The position numbers and the translations under genes were made by a program. 50,121 nt of DNA from an uncultured Bacilli bacterium (lineage in GTDB: Bacteria; Bacillota_I; Bacilli_A; RF39; UBA660), in NCBI GenBank assembly GCA_934141575.1, contig CAKPCJ010000007.1, positions 1 through 50,121 on the forward strand. Reading direction: 5' to 3'. Below, piece after piece: positions 1-6,411 of the stretch. The notes under the pieces are model-generated. The model worked only from the letters and a program-made list of their open reading frames with translations, did not search any database and had not been told where the DNA came from. Within the stretch, counting starts at the first letter, position 1. Each line of letters opens with the position of its first letter.

Positions 1-479
1 TAGTATCTATCAATTAAATACTTAGTGTATGCACCTGTATGTTCATAATCATAGATATAATCAACATATTCTTGCACCTCTGAAATATCTCTATTTCTAC
101 GAAGCAATATTAATTGCTCAGAAATATTATTCTTTTGTTTCAAAATATCTTTTACTACTTTTGGTGGTTCTTTTCTTATTCCAGCAAGTTCTTCAAATGA
201 TATTTCATTACCTAAGTATTTTTTTAAATCTTCTATGTAATATAGGGCTATAAATTTTGTAAGATATTGTTTAAAATCATATTCGTTAATTTGTCTTGTT
301 TGTAAGATAAATGTATTTCTTTTTTCTTTGTTATATACAATTATCTTATCTTCTTTTGTTTTAACTTTTAGATTCCTAAACACCTCTTTTCTCTTATTCT
401 TTTTAGTTTTTGCTGATTGAATGTTGTTAAAAACTAACTCTGTGAAATAGTACACGTTTTCTTCAAAATTCATAATCAT
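1..479 (-). CDS. Hypothetical protein, 3' end beyond the left edge
   Basis: An uninterrupted minus-strand frame runs from an ATG at 479 off the left edge, giving about 159 visible residues. The start at 479 (reading MIMNFEEN) has AGGGGA 6 nt upstream; a second ATG at 473 is 12 nt away and less likely. The product is Lys/Glu/Asn-rich, with no signal peptide or membrane segment, so it is probably cytosolic. I recognise no domain. It lies downstream of the lipoprotein gene on the same strand, but a terminator hairpin separates them. Its neighbours suggest an accessory region. Confidence 0.6.
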   Translation of the reverse strand, partial: MIMNFEENVYYFTELVFNNIQSAKTKKNKRKEVFRNLKVKTKEDKIIVYNKEKRNTFILQTRQINEYDFKQYLTKFIALYYIEDLKKYLGNEISFEELAGIRKEPPKVVKDILKQKNNISEQLILLRRNRDISEVQEYVDYIYDYEHTGAYTKYLIDRY

Positions 480-536
480 TAATAGTCCCCTAGTAATACA
501 TACCATATCCTTGATTTTAGTTTTTAATACAAAATA

Positions 537-565
537 AAAGAGCTAGGGGAGAAACCTAACTCTTT
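537..565 (-). terminator. Intrinsic terminator after the lipoprotein gene
   Basis: AAAGAG (537-542) pairs with CTCTTT (560-565), and an inner TAGG/CCTA pair extends the stem. Read on the minus strand the hairpin is followed by a T-rich run. It sits between the lipoprotein gene and the gene at the left edge. Confidence 0.55.
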
Positions 566-691
566 AAAATGGAATTTTACTATGTCACTATGGCATAGTA
601 GTAATGAGCATAGTGGGGAAACATTGTCTTTATATTTCTCCATTATTTATATACGAAGTATATAAATATCTATTAGTTTAAAACTTATCTA

Positions 692-1693
692 TTATTTATG
701 TGATATTCTTATTATTCTAGAATATGAACCACAGCTTATTGTATATTGTGAAAAATATGGATATTCTTTGTTATAAAATTGGAGTCCTTCTTGTTTATCA
801 AATTTTATATCACCATCCAAATTAATTTTTACGTTCTTACCTTGTTCTAATGATTTAATTATATCATCAACATCTTTGCTTGTGCATGTTAAATTACTAT
901 TGTCTGAGTTATAATCTTCTTTCATTTTTTTATCAATTGATTCTAGCATTTTATCAGAATAAGTCATGTTAAATATTTCAGATAAATCATTCAAATTTAA
1001 TTTAATTTCTTTTAAATCACTAATATATTTATATCCTTCATCTCTAGCTATATTACCATTCATCATCTCATTTCTAGTTAGAATTTCAGAATTATTTAAG
1101 TGATATAATATAAATATATCTCTATCCTTATAATGTTCTAATCTAGTATATTGTTTATAATAGTCACTGAATTCCATAATACCGAACATATCTATATTTT
1201 CATTTACATTAACTGATTTATTTTTAAGTTGTTCATCTATATTAAATTTTGATATATATACATCTTCGCTCTTATTGTAGTACAAGTTATCCCAATATTC
1301 ACCTGATAAATATAAAGATACTTCTTTTGTTTCACTATCAAAAGCATAAATACTTATATATTTAAATTTTAAATAATCATCATGATTATCAGGACTATTA
1401 TAGACAACAATAAATTCTTCAATACCATCCTCATTTAAATCTTTAAATTCGTAAAACTTTTTAGTTTCTTCATGTTGTGCTTTAAAGCTTTCTATGTTTC
1501 CTGATGAATGGATAGCTAGATAAGCAGCATAAGATTCCCTATATTCTCTTTCTAGCAATGAACTATAGTAATTAATATAGTAATCACTTATGCTATCAAT
1601 TTTTAATTCATCATTTGTTCCGTTCGTTCTGCTAGTACAACCAGAAGTTATGATTATAATCATTAAAAATAGTAATGATAATTTCTTATTCAT
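692..1693 (-). CDS. Putative lipoprotein, unknown function
   Basis: A 333-residue product. The start at 1693 is chosen because GAGGTG lies 7 nt upstream and the protein then opens with MNKK and a hydrophobic stretch ending in a lipobox (ITSGC, Cys19). It is therefore expected to be lipid-anchored on the outer face of the membrane. A DLNEDGIEEF segment near residue 90 resembles the Asp/Asn-rich calcium-binding loops of VCBS/FG-GAP repeats, but no full repeat is evident. The remainder is unassigned. The gene diverges from the XRE gene at 1807, with a palindromic operator between them that overlaps its likely promoter. Confidence 0.75.
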   Translation of the reverse strand: MNKKLSLLFLMIIIITSGCTSRTNGTNDELKIDSISDYYINYYSSLLEREYRESYAAYLAIHSSGNIESFKAQHEETKKFYEFKDLNEDGIEEFIVVYNSPDNHDDYLKFKYISIYAFDSETKEVSLYLSGEYWDNLYYNKSEDVYISKFNIDEQLKNKSVNVNENIDMFGIMEFSDYYKQYTRLEHYKDRDIFILYHLNNSEILTRNEMMNGNIARDEGYKYISDLKEIKLNLNDLSEIFNMTYSDKMLESIDKKMKEDYNSDNSNLTCTSKDVDDIIKSLEQGKNVKINLDGDIKFDKQEGLQFYNKEYPYFSQYTISCGSYSRIIRISHK

Positions 1694-1742
1694 ATATTTA
1701 CACCTCAATTTTATTATACCTTCAATTTTATTATACCACAAT

Positions 1743-1764
1743 ATCGACTATTTGTCGAAGTATA
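1743..1764. promoter_or_regulatory. Palindromic operator overlapping the lipoprotein promoter
   Basis: TCGAC-TATTT-GTCGA is a dyad between the divergent lipoprotein and XRE genes. Read on the minus strand it contains TCGACA, 17 nt before TATAAT, which fits the lipoprotein promoter. A near-identical sequence occurs at 2122-2140 in front of the next gene. The XRE protein encoded between the two sites is the obvious candidate binder (inference). Confidence 0.6.
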
Positions 1765-1806
1765 AAACTCCAATAATATGAAAGAATATTATTAGAGAGG
1801 TGTAAG

Positions 1807-2055
1807 ATGAAAAAGACAAATACTGATGATAATAATATCATTTATTTCATAGTTGGTAAAAACATTAAAAAGTATCGTGAAGCAAAAGGTCTTACACAAA
1901 TCCAATTAGCTGATATGTGTAATCTATCAGATGGATTTATAAGTGATTTAGAAAGTAATACTTTTAGAACTATATCATTAAATACAATGTATCTTATAGC
2001 AAAGAAATTAGAAATACATCCTAAGCAGTTATTGAATGATTTGGAAGAACAATAA
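1807..2055 (+). CDS. Small XRE-family HTH regulator
   Basis: An 82-residue protein consisting almost entirely of one HTH_XRE domain: IKKYREAKGLTQIQLADMCN, then a recognition-helix region LSDGFISDLES, then a C-terminal helix. It is probably a cytosolic DNA-binding repressor of the type found in mobile elements and prophages. The start has AGAGAGGTG 4 nt upstream. Two copies of a TCGA-type palindrome flank the gene at 1743 and 2122, each on a promoter, so it probably regulates both neighbouring transcripts and perhaps itself. A terminator follows directly. Confidence 0.88.
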   Translation: MKKTNTDDNNIIYFIVGKNIKKYREAKGLTQIQLADMCNLSDGFISDLESNTFRTISLNTMYLIAKKLEIHPKQLLNDLEEQ

Positions 2056-2072
2056 GAATTTCACAATTATAG

Positions 2073-2097
2073 CGTTAGATTTTTCTAACGTTTTTTT
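2073..2097 (+). terminator. Intrinsic terminator of the XRE gene
   Basis: CGTTAGA (2073-2079) pairs with TCTAACG (2084-2090), followed by seven T residues. This is a clear rho-independent terminator. Confidence 0.85.
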
Positions 2098-2121
2098 GTT
2101 ATTGATAAACGATATGTTACA

Positions 2122-2152
2122 CTTCGACAAACTATCGAAGTTATGATATAAT
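2122..2152 (+). promoter_or_regulatory. Promoter with embedded palindromic operator
   Basis: The dyad CTTCGA-N7-TCGAAG (2122-2140) contains TCGACA (2124-2129), one mismatch from the -35 consensus. It is 17 nt upstream of a perfect -10, TATAAT (2147-2152). The same operator core occurs in inverted orientation at 1743-1761. Confidence 0.7.
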
Positions 2153-2174
2153 AATTAATGAATGGGGAGTTTAT

Positions 2175-2426
2175 ATGAAAAAAGAAAAGTATAGAGGTAA
2201 TTTAGAAATTGATACATTAGATCAATTAAATTCTATAGCAAGAGATATAAAAGATGTTAGAGGTCTATGTATTATATTAAGTCAATATTTTGATGAAAGT
2301 AGAAGAGCTGAACAGTCAAGACTTTATGAATATTATGGTGTTCTTAATGAGCAAATAATGCAAATGCTATTCGACTTAAGTGATGAATTATCTGATGTAG
2401 TAAGTGAAATTGATGTTAAAAAGTAA
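2175..2426 (+). CDS. Small hypothetical protein
   Basis: An 83-residue, charged and probably alpha-helical cytosolic protein with no membrane segment. GGGGAG lies 5 nt before the ATG and the gene has its own promoter with an operator. I recognise no family. Its position behind a regulated promoter in a short two-gene transcript suggests an accessory or element-derived gene controlled by the adjacent XRE protein. Confidence 0.65.
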   Translation: MKKEKYRGNLEIDTLDQLNSIARDIKDVRGLCIILSQYFDESRRAEQSRLYEYYGVLNEQIMQMLFDLSDELSDVVSEIDVKK

Positions 2427-2444
2427 TACAGAAAGGTTGATTTT

Positions 2445-2672
2445 ATGTTAAAAAGAATATTTCAAATACTGGGAGTTGTTGGTTTTATTACAATATACGT
2501 TCTAGCTTTTATAGTACCAACTAATCCAAATGAGATAATTCCTGCATTATCGGTAATAAGTTTTGATAAACCATTATGGTTGTGTATAATTATTGGTGGT
2601 GGATTTATATATTTAATAATTCTTTATTCCATATATGATATAATTAATAATAGATTATATAATAATAAATAA
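2445..2672 (+). CDS. Small two-helix membrane protein
   Basis: A 75-residue protein with two predicted transmembrane helices (about residues 5-25 and 45-66) separated by a polar loop containing NPNE. The start follows AGAAAGG by 8 nt. It lies 18 nt downstream of the 83-residue gene and is probably cotranscribed with it. No family is recognised; holin-like or immunity-type proteins have similar architecture, but nothing specific supports either. Confidence 0.6.
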   Translation: MLKRIFQILGVVGFITIYVLAFIVPTNPNEIIPALSVISFDKPLWLCIIIGGGFIYLIILYSIYDIINNRLYNNK

Positions 2673-2699
2673 CATATAATTCATTAAAAAGTGTAATAG

Positions 2700-2789
2700 T
2701 TATCAACAGGTGTCATTAAAGGTGTCATAAAATCTAAAATAAAATATGATAATTAAAGTTAATTTGTGACACCTCGAACTTGTGGATAA
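2700..2789. repeat. DnaA-box-like sites and AGGTGTCA repeats
   Basis: A gene-free patch. TTATCAACA (2700-2708) resembles a DnaA box, and TTATCCACAA on the minus strand (2780-2789) matches the consensus. Between them lie AGGTGTCAT at 2708-2716 and 2720-2728 (12-bp period) and an inverted copy, TGACACCT, at 2767-2774. They enclose AT-rich DNA. The arrangement resembles a small replication origin or iteron region, but no replication initiator gene is present in the window. Confidence 0.4.
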
Positions 2790-2813
2790 ACCATTATAAA
2801 ATAAGGTATGATA

Positions 2814-2906
2814 AGATGTGATAATATTCTAAGTTGTCCATACCGAACACAGAAGTTAAGCACTTTAACGCCGACGATAGTGTAAGCGAAAATAGGAAGT
2901 TGCTAA
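2814..2906 (+). rRNA. Orphan, shortened 5S rRNA-like sequence
   Basis: The central block at 2840-2904 carries the 5S hallmarks in order: CCATACCGAACACAGAAG, GTTAAGC, ACGCCGACGATAG and GCGAAAATAGGAAGTTGC. The 5' side is much less conserved. It appears to lack most of loop B and part of helix III, and the helix IV region is shortened, so the whole is about 93 nt against the usual 110-120. A T run at 2907-2915 follows. No 16S, 23S or tRNA genes are nearby. It is probably a degenerate orphan copy; a functional compact 5S cannot be excluded. Confidence 0.6.
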
Positions 2907-2947
2907 TTTTTTTTTATTTATTTTTATTTGTGTTATTTTTACAGTTA

Positions 2948-3232
2948 TTATAAAACGTAAATAACATCACATTTATATTTGCAACAGCATTTTTTTAAGA
3001 TATATATTTCCTTTTTAGAAATATATTTTTTTTTATAAATAATTAAAATTTTAATTATATGTTTTTTTATCAATAATGTTAATATATTTACGTCATTATT
3101 AATGTATACAGTATTTTCTGATTTAATTTTTGATGTGAATACATAAATATTATCAAAGTTAAAAATTTTTAGCATAGTTATATCTTTTCTAGTAATTTTT
3201 GTATCTGGAATATATATAGCAGTTTCTTTCAT
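2948..3232 (-). CDS. Small hypothetical protein
   Basis: A 94-residue, Ile/Lys-rich product with a Cys cluster (CCCKYKC) near the C-terminus. AGGTGA lies 3 nt upstream of the ATG at 3232, supporting translation. The strongly AT-driven composition makes function hard to judge; no domain is recognised. It follows the XRE gene at 3290 on the same strand, with a terminator between. Confidence 0.4.
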   Translation of the reverse strand: MKETAIYIPDTKITRKDITMLKIFNFDNIYVFTSKIKSENTVYINNDVNILTLLIKKHIIKILIIYKKKYISKKEIYILKKCCCKYKCDVIYVL

Positions 3233-3275
3233 AATTCACCTATTAATATAATTCTACATGATCAAAAAAAATCCT

Positions 3276-3299
3276 ATAAAAAAAGAGCATCATTGCTCT
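3276..3299 (-). terminator. Intrinsic terminator overlapping an XRE stop codon
   Basis: Read on the minus strand, AGAGCA-N4-TGCTCT is followed by a T run (A run at 3277-3283 on the plus strand). The stem includes the last codons and the stop of the XRE gene at 3290. Confidence 0.75.
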
Positions 3300-3526
3300 T
3301 CGAAAAATCTTGTTATTTCTACTTTTAAAGCTTCAGATATTCTACCAAGTGTTGCAATACTAAAACTTTTTTGTTTTTTTAAACTTTCTATTTCGCAAAT
3401 GTAATCGGATGATAAATCAGCTTTCTCAGCCAATTGCTGTTGAGTAAAGCCCTTTTCTTTACGGAATTTTCGTATATTTTTTCTAATAACATCATAATAA
3501 TAATTGTCATTTAACTTAGATTCCAT
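3290..3526 (-). CDS. Small XRE-family HTH regulator
   Basis: A 78-residue protein with one HTH_XRE domain (IRKFRKEKGFTQQQLAEKAD, then LSSDYICEIES). It is a likely cytosolic repressor, the second of its type within 2 kb. The ATG at 3526 follows AGGTG by 8 nt; an upstream in-frame start is not needed. It resembles the 1807 protein in length and layout, but the recognition helix differs, so it probably reads a different operator. It diverges from the gene at 3663. Confidence 0.87.
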   Translation of the reverse strand: MESKLNDNYYYDVIRKNIRKFRKEKGFTQQQLAEKADLSSDYICEIESLKKQKSFSIATLGRISEALKVEITRFFEEQ

Positions 3527-3662
3527 AATTATTACACCTTTCATGAATATTTTCTCATAAACTGTTTAATAATTTTATGGGCCTATAGCACTTGTTTTAT
3601 GCAAAACTTTATGATAAAATTTACTTGTTTATTTTAAGTTAACTTTTATGAGGGGTGAAAAA

Positions 3663-3833
3663 ATGTATTGCTATTTGGAAGAATATTGTAAAGTTGTAGA
3701 TTTAATAGAATCAAAGAAAAAAGAAACTGAAAATCTGGATTATATGAATTTATATAGTGAATTACTATTTGAAATGTACCATACAATAGAAGAGATTTTA
3801 GAAGATAAAATTAATAACGATTTTGATATGTAA
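3663..3833 (+). CDS. Small hypothetical protein
   Basis: A 56-residue acidic helical protein (MYCYLEEYCKVVDL onward) preceded by GAGGGGTG. It diverges from the XRE gene. Such pairs, a repressor with a small acidic protein, are common in integrated elements, but no specific function is visible. Confidence 0.5.
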   Translation: MYCYLEEYCKVVDLIESKKKETENLDYMNLYSELLFEMYHTIEEILEDKINNDFDM

Positions 3834-3849
3834 AATAGTATAAAAAGTA

Positions 3850-3879
3850 TTGAATATTATATTTTTAATTTGTTATAAT
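3850..3879 (+). promoter_or_regulatory. Promoter of the t6A operon
   Basis: TTGAAT (3850-3855) and TATAAT (3874-3879) are separated by 18 nt and lie just upstream of tsaE. This marks the change from accessory to core genes. Confidence 0.6.
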
Positions 3880-3895
3880 ATTTCTGGTGATAGAA

Positions 3896-4345
3896 ATGGA
3901 ATATAAAATAACGACACATAGTGAAGAAGAAACAATGGAATTAGCTGAAAACTTTGAATCAGAGAAATTTCCAAACATGATTATTTGCTTACAAGGAGAT
4001 TTAGGAAGTGGCAAAACTGTTTTTACTAAGGGAATAGCTAAGGCACTTGGAATTGATGAAAATATTACCTCTCCAACTTTTAATATAATAAAAGAATATG
4101 AAGGAGAACTTCCTTTATATCATATGGATTTATATAGACTTGAAGAAGCTTCTGAAGATATTGGAATAGAGGATTATTTTACAAAAAATGGTGTTGTTAT
4201 TATCGAATGGGCAGACATAATAAAAGATAGGCTTCCAGAAGAAAGATTAGATATCAATATTAAAATCGTTAATGATGAAGTTAGAGTATTATATATAACA
4301 CCTTACGGTAAACAATATGAAGATTTATGTGAGGCAGTATTATGA
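3896..4345 (+). CDS. tsaE: tRNA t6A biosynthesis ATPase TsaE
   Basis: TsaE is the small ATPase that drives the TsaB-TsaD complex in making N6-threonylcarbamoyladenosine at position 37 of ANN-decoding tRNAs in the cytosol. The 149-residue protein has a Walker A motif, GDLGSGKT, near residue 35, then the family pattern SPTFNIIKEY and the conserved HMDLYRLE segment; IIEWAD follows. The ATG at 3896 is preceded by GGTGA at 5 nt; a GTG at 3887 is less likely. It is the first gene of the tsaE-tsaB-rimI-tsaD cluster and overlaps tsaB by 4 nt. Confidence 0.96.
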   Translation: MEYKITTHSEEETMELAENFESEKFPNMIICLQGDLGSGKTVFTKGIAKALGIDENITSPTFNIIKEYEGELPLYHMDLYRLEEASEDIGIEDYFTKNGVVIIEWADIIKDRLPEERLDINIKIVNDEVRVLYITPYGKQYEDLCEAVL

Positions 4346-4977
4346 TTAGTCTATTTTTAGACACTCATTCTAAAGATCTTAATATTGGGCTTGTAAATAA
4401 TGAAAAATTATTAGGTGAAGTTAAAATAAAAGATCTTGAAACACATTCAAATCTTTTTTTGTGCAAAGTAGAAGAAATATTAAAAAATAATAATTTACTG
4501 CCAAATGATGTTGATAAGATTATTGTAGTAAATGGTCCAGGTTCATTTACTGGTATAAGAATTGCAGTAACAGTTGCAAAAGTATACGCTTTTTCATTGA
4601 AAAAAGAAATTGTTACAATATCTAGTTTAGAAGCATATGCACTCTCTACAAAAGACGCTGATTACATAGTACCGATAATAGATGCAAGAAGAGGATTCGT
4701 TTATTCAGCTATTTATGATAAAAATATGAACTGTATCTTGGAAAATAGCTATATAAATCTTGAAGAATTAAAATATAAGGTAGATAGTTTAAGTGGAAAA
4801 ATACAATATGTTGGGTATGGTAATTTTAAAGATGTTAAAGTTATCGAGCCAGATTTGGATATTTTAAAAATAGTTGATTATTGTAAAAATAAGCAGTCTT
4901 TGAATGCACATTATGTTAACCCAAATTATTTAAAAAAAACAGAGGCAGAAGAAAATCGTGATAAGACTAGCAAATAA
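4342..4977 (+). CDS. tsaB: t6A biosynthesis protein TsaB
   Basis: TsaB is the inactive ASKHA-fold partner of TsaD in the t6A transferase complex. The 211-residue protein begins MISLFLDTHS and carries the family signature NGPGSFTGIRI around residue 64-74. It overlaps tsaE (ATGA) and, over 20 nt, the next acetyltransferase gene, indicating tight translational coupling. Its length is typical of Bacillota TsaB. Confidence 0.95.
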   Translation: MISLFLDTHSKDLNIGLVNNEKLLGEVKIKDLETHSNLFLCKVEEILKNNNLLPNDVDKIIVVNGPGSFTGIRIAVTVAKVYAFSLKKEIVTISSLEAYALSTKDADYIVPIIDARRGFVYSAIYDKNMNCILENSYINLEELKYKVDSLSGKIQYVGYGNFKDVKVIEPDLDILKIVDYCKNKQSLNAHYVNPNYLKKTEAEENRDKTSK

Positions 4978-5383
4978 GGACGATTCAGAAGCAATAGCAA
5001 TTTTAATAAGTAGTTATAGTGACAATATCCAATCGACAAATTATATAAAAAAAGAAATATTAGAGAGTACTTATTCAAAATACTACGTTTATGAAGATAA
5101 TGGCAAAGTAATAGCAGTTTTAAATATTAATATTATGAATAATTATGCAGAGGTAATAGACTTAGTTGTATTAGAAGATTATAGGAACAAACATGTAGCC
5201 TTATCTCTAATGAACGAAGTGCTAAATAACATAAATTTTGATGCTACATTAGAAGTAAGAAAGAGTAATATTCCTGCAATAAAGTTATATGAAAAATTGG
5301 GTTTCAAAACGATATCTGTTAGGAAAAATTATTATAAAAATAATGGTGAAGATGCATACATAATGCTTAGGGAAAGTAAGTGA
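4958..5383 (+). CDS. rimI: GNAT acetyltransferase, RimI-like
   Basis: A 141-residue GNAT-fold protein. RimI acetylates the N-terminus of ribosomal protein S18, and its gene is commonly placed between tsaB and tsaD, as here. The core strand VIDLVVLEDYRNK leads into the acetyl-CoA loop, but the usual RxxGxG/A is degenerate (RNKHVA). The C-terminal NIPAIKLYEKLGFK motif is well conserved. It starts at a GTG inside the end of tsaB. The degenerate loop leaves its activity uncertain. Confidence 0.85.
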   Translation: MIRLANKDDSEAIAILISSYSDNIQSTNYIKKEILESTYSKYYVYEDNGKVIAVLNINIMNNYAEVIDLVVLEDYRNKHVALSLMNEVLNNINFDATLEVRKSNIPAIKLYEKLGFKTISVRKNYYKNNGEDAYIMLRESK

Positions 5384-5387
5384 TTTA

Positions 5388-6404
5388 ATGAACGATGTAT
5401 ATATACTTGGAATAGAATCTAGTTGTGATGAAACAAGTGCTTCTATTATAAAAAATGGTAAAGTAGAAATAGCTACAATTATATCATCTCAAATAGATGT
5501 TCATACTAAATTTGGTGGTGTTGTACCAGAAATAGCTAGTAGATGTCACGTTGAAAATATAACAATTGTCTTGGAACAGTTGTTTAATGAAGCTAACATG
5601 ACAATGGATGATATAACAGCAATTGCAGTTACATATGGTCCAGGTTTAATAGGATCATTGCTGGTTGGATTAGAAGCTGCTAAAACATTAGCATTTGTAT
5701 ACAACAAACCATTGATACCAGTACATCATATAGCAGGACATATATATGCGAATAGATTGGAAACTGAATTTAAATTTCCACTAATAACTCTAGTAGTAAG
5801 TGGTGGGCATACTGAAATTGTCTTAATGGAAGATGAGTATTCTTTTAAAAAAATTGGTGGAACAAAAGATGATGCAATTGGTGAAGCTTATGACAAAGTA
5901 GCAAGGGTTATTGGACTTCCATACCCGGGAGGTCCAAAAGTAGATGAGTTAGCACATATTGGCAAACTTACATATGACTTGCCATATCCATTAGACGATG
6001 ACTCATATGATTTTAGCTTTAGCGGAATAAAAAGTGCTGTTATAAACCTAGTTCATAATGAAGAACAACGAGGCAATGAAGTAAATAAAGCTGATTTGTC
6101 TGCAACATTCCAAGAAAGAGTTGTAACAGTTCTCACAAAAAAAGTAATAAAAGCCGCAAAAGAATATAAGGTTAATCAAATACTAGTTTCTGGTGGAGTA
6201 GCAGCAAATAAAGGGTTGAGGGAAGAATTAGCTAAATTATGTAATATGAATAATTTAGAATTAGTTGTTCCAAAAATAAAGTATTGTACAGATAATGCTG
6301 CTATGATTGCATGCGCTGGGTATTATGCCTATAAAAAAGGCATAACAGCTGATTTGAGTTTAAACGCGGTAAGTACAAAAGAACTTACCAAGGAAGAAAG
6401 GTAG
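5388..6404 (+). CDS. tsaD: tRNA threonylcarbamoyltransferase TsaD
   Basis: TsaD transfers the threonylcarbamoyl group to A37 of tRNA. The 338-residue protein has the expected signatures: LGIESSCDETSASI at the N-terminus, the metal-binding HHIAGH near residue 110, VSGGHTEIV, and the glycine-rich SGGVAANKGLR near residue 265. Length and architecture match the bacterial family. It lies 4 nt after the acetyltransferase and 7 nt before pflB, so the t6A and formate genes may share a transcript. Confidence 0.97.
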   Translation: MNDVYILGIESSCDETSASIIKNGKVEIATIISSQIDVHTKFGGVVPEIASRCHVENITIVLEQLFNEANMTMDDITAIAVTYGPGLIGSLLVGLEAAKTLAFVYNKPLIPVHHIAGHIYANRLETEFKFPLITLVVSGGHTEIVLMEDEYSFKKIGGTKDDAIGEAYDKVARVIGLPYPGGPKVDELAHIGKLTYDLPYPLDDDSYDFSFSGIKSAVINLVHNEEQRGNEVNKADLSATFQERVVTVLTKKVIKAAKEYKVNQILVSGGVAANKGLREELAKLCNMNNLELVVPKIKYCTDNAAMIACAGYYAYKKGITADLSLNAVSTKELTKEER

Positions 6405-6411
6405 GAATAAA

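Noticed and set aside
29..253. A plus-strand 74-codon frame near the left edge
   Set aside because: It is antisense to the longer minus-strand frame with a good ribosome binding site and has a composition typical of a shadow frame.
586..625. CATAGT/ACTATG short repeats
   Set aside because: They are short and AT-rich, with no clear promoter or gene relation; they may be chance.
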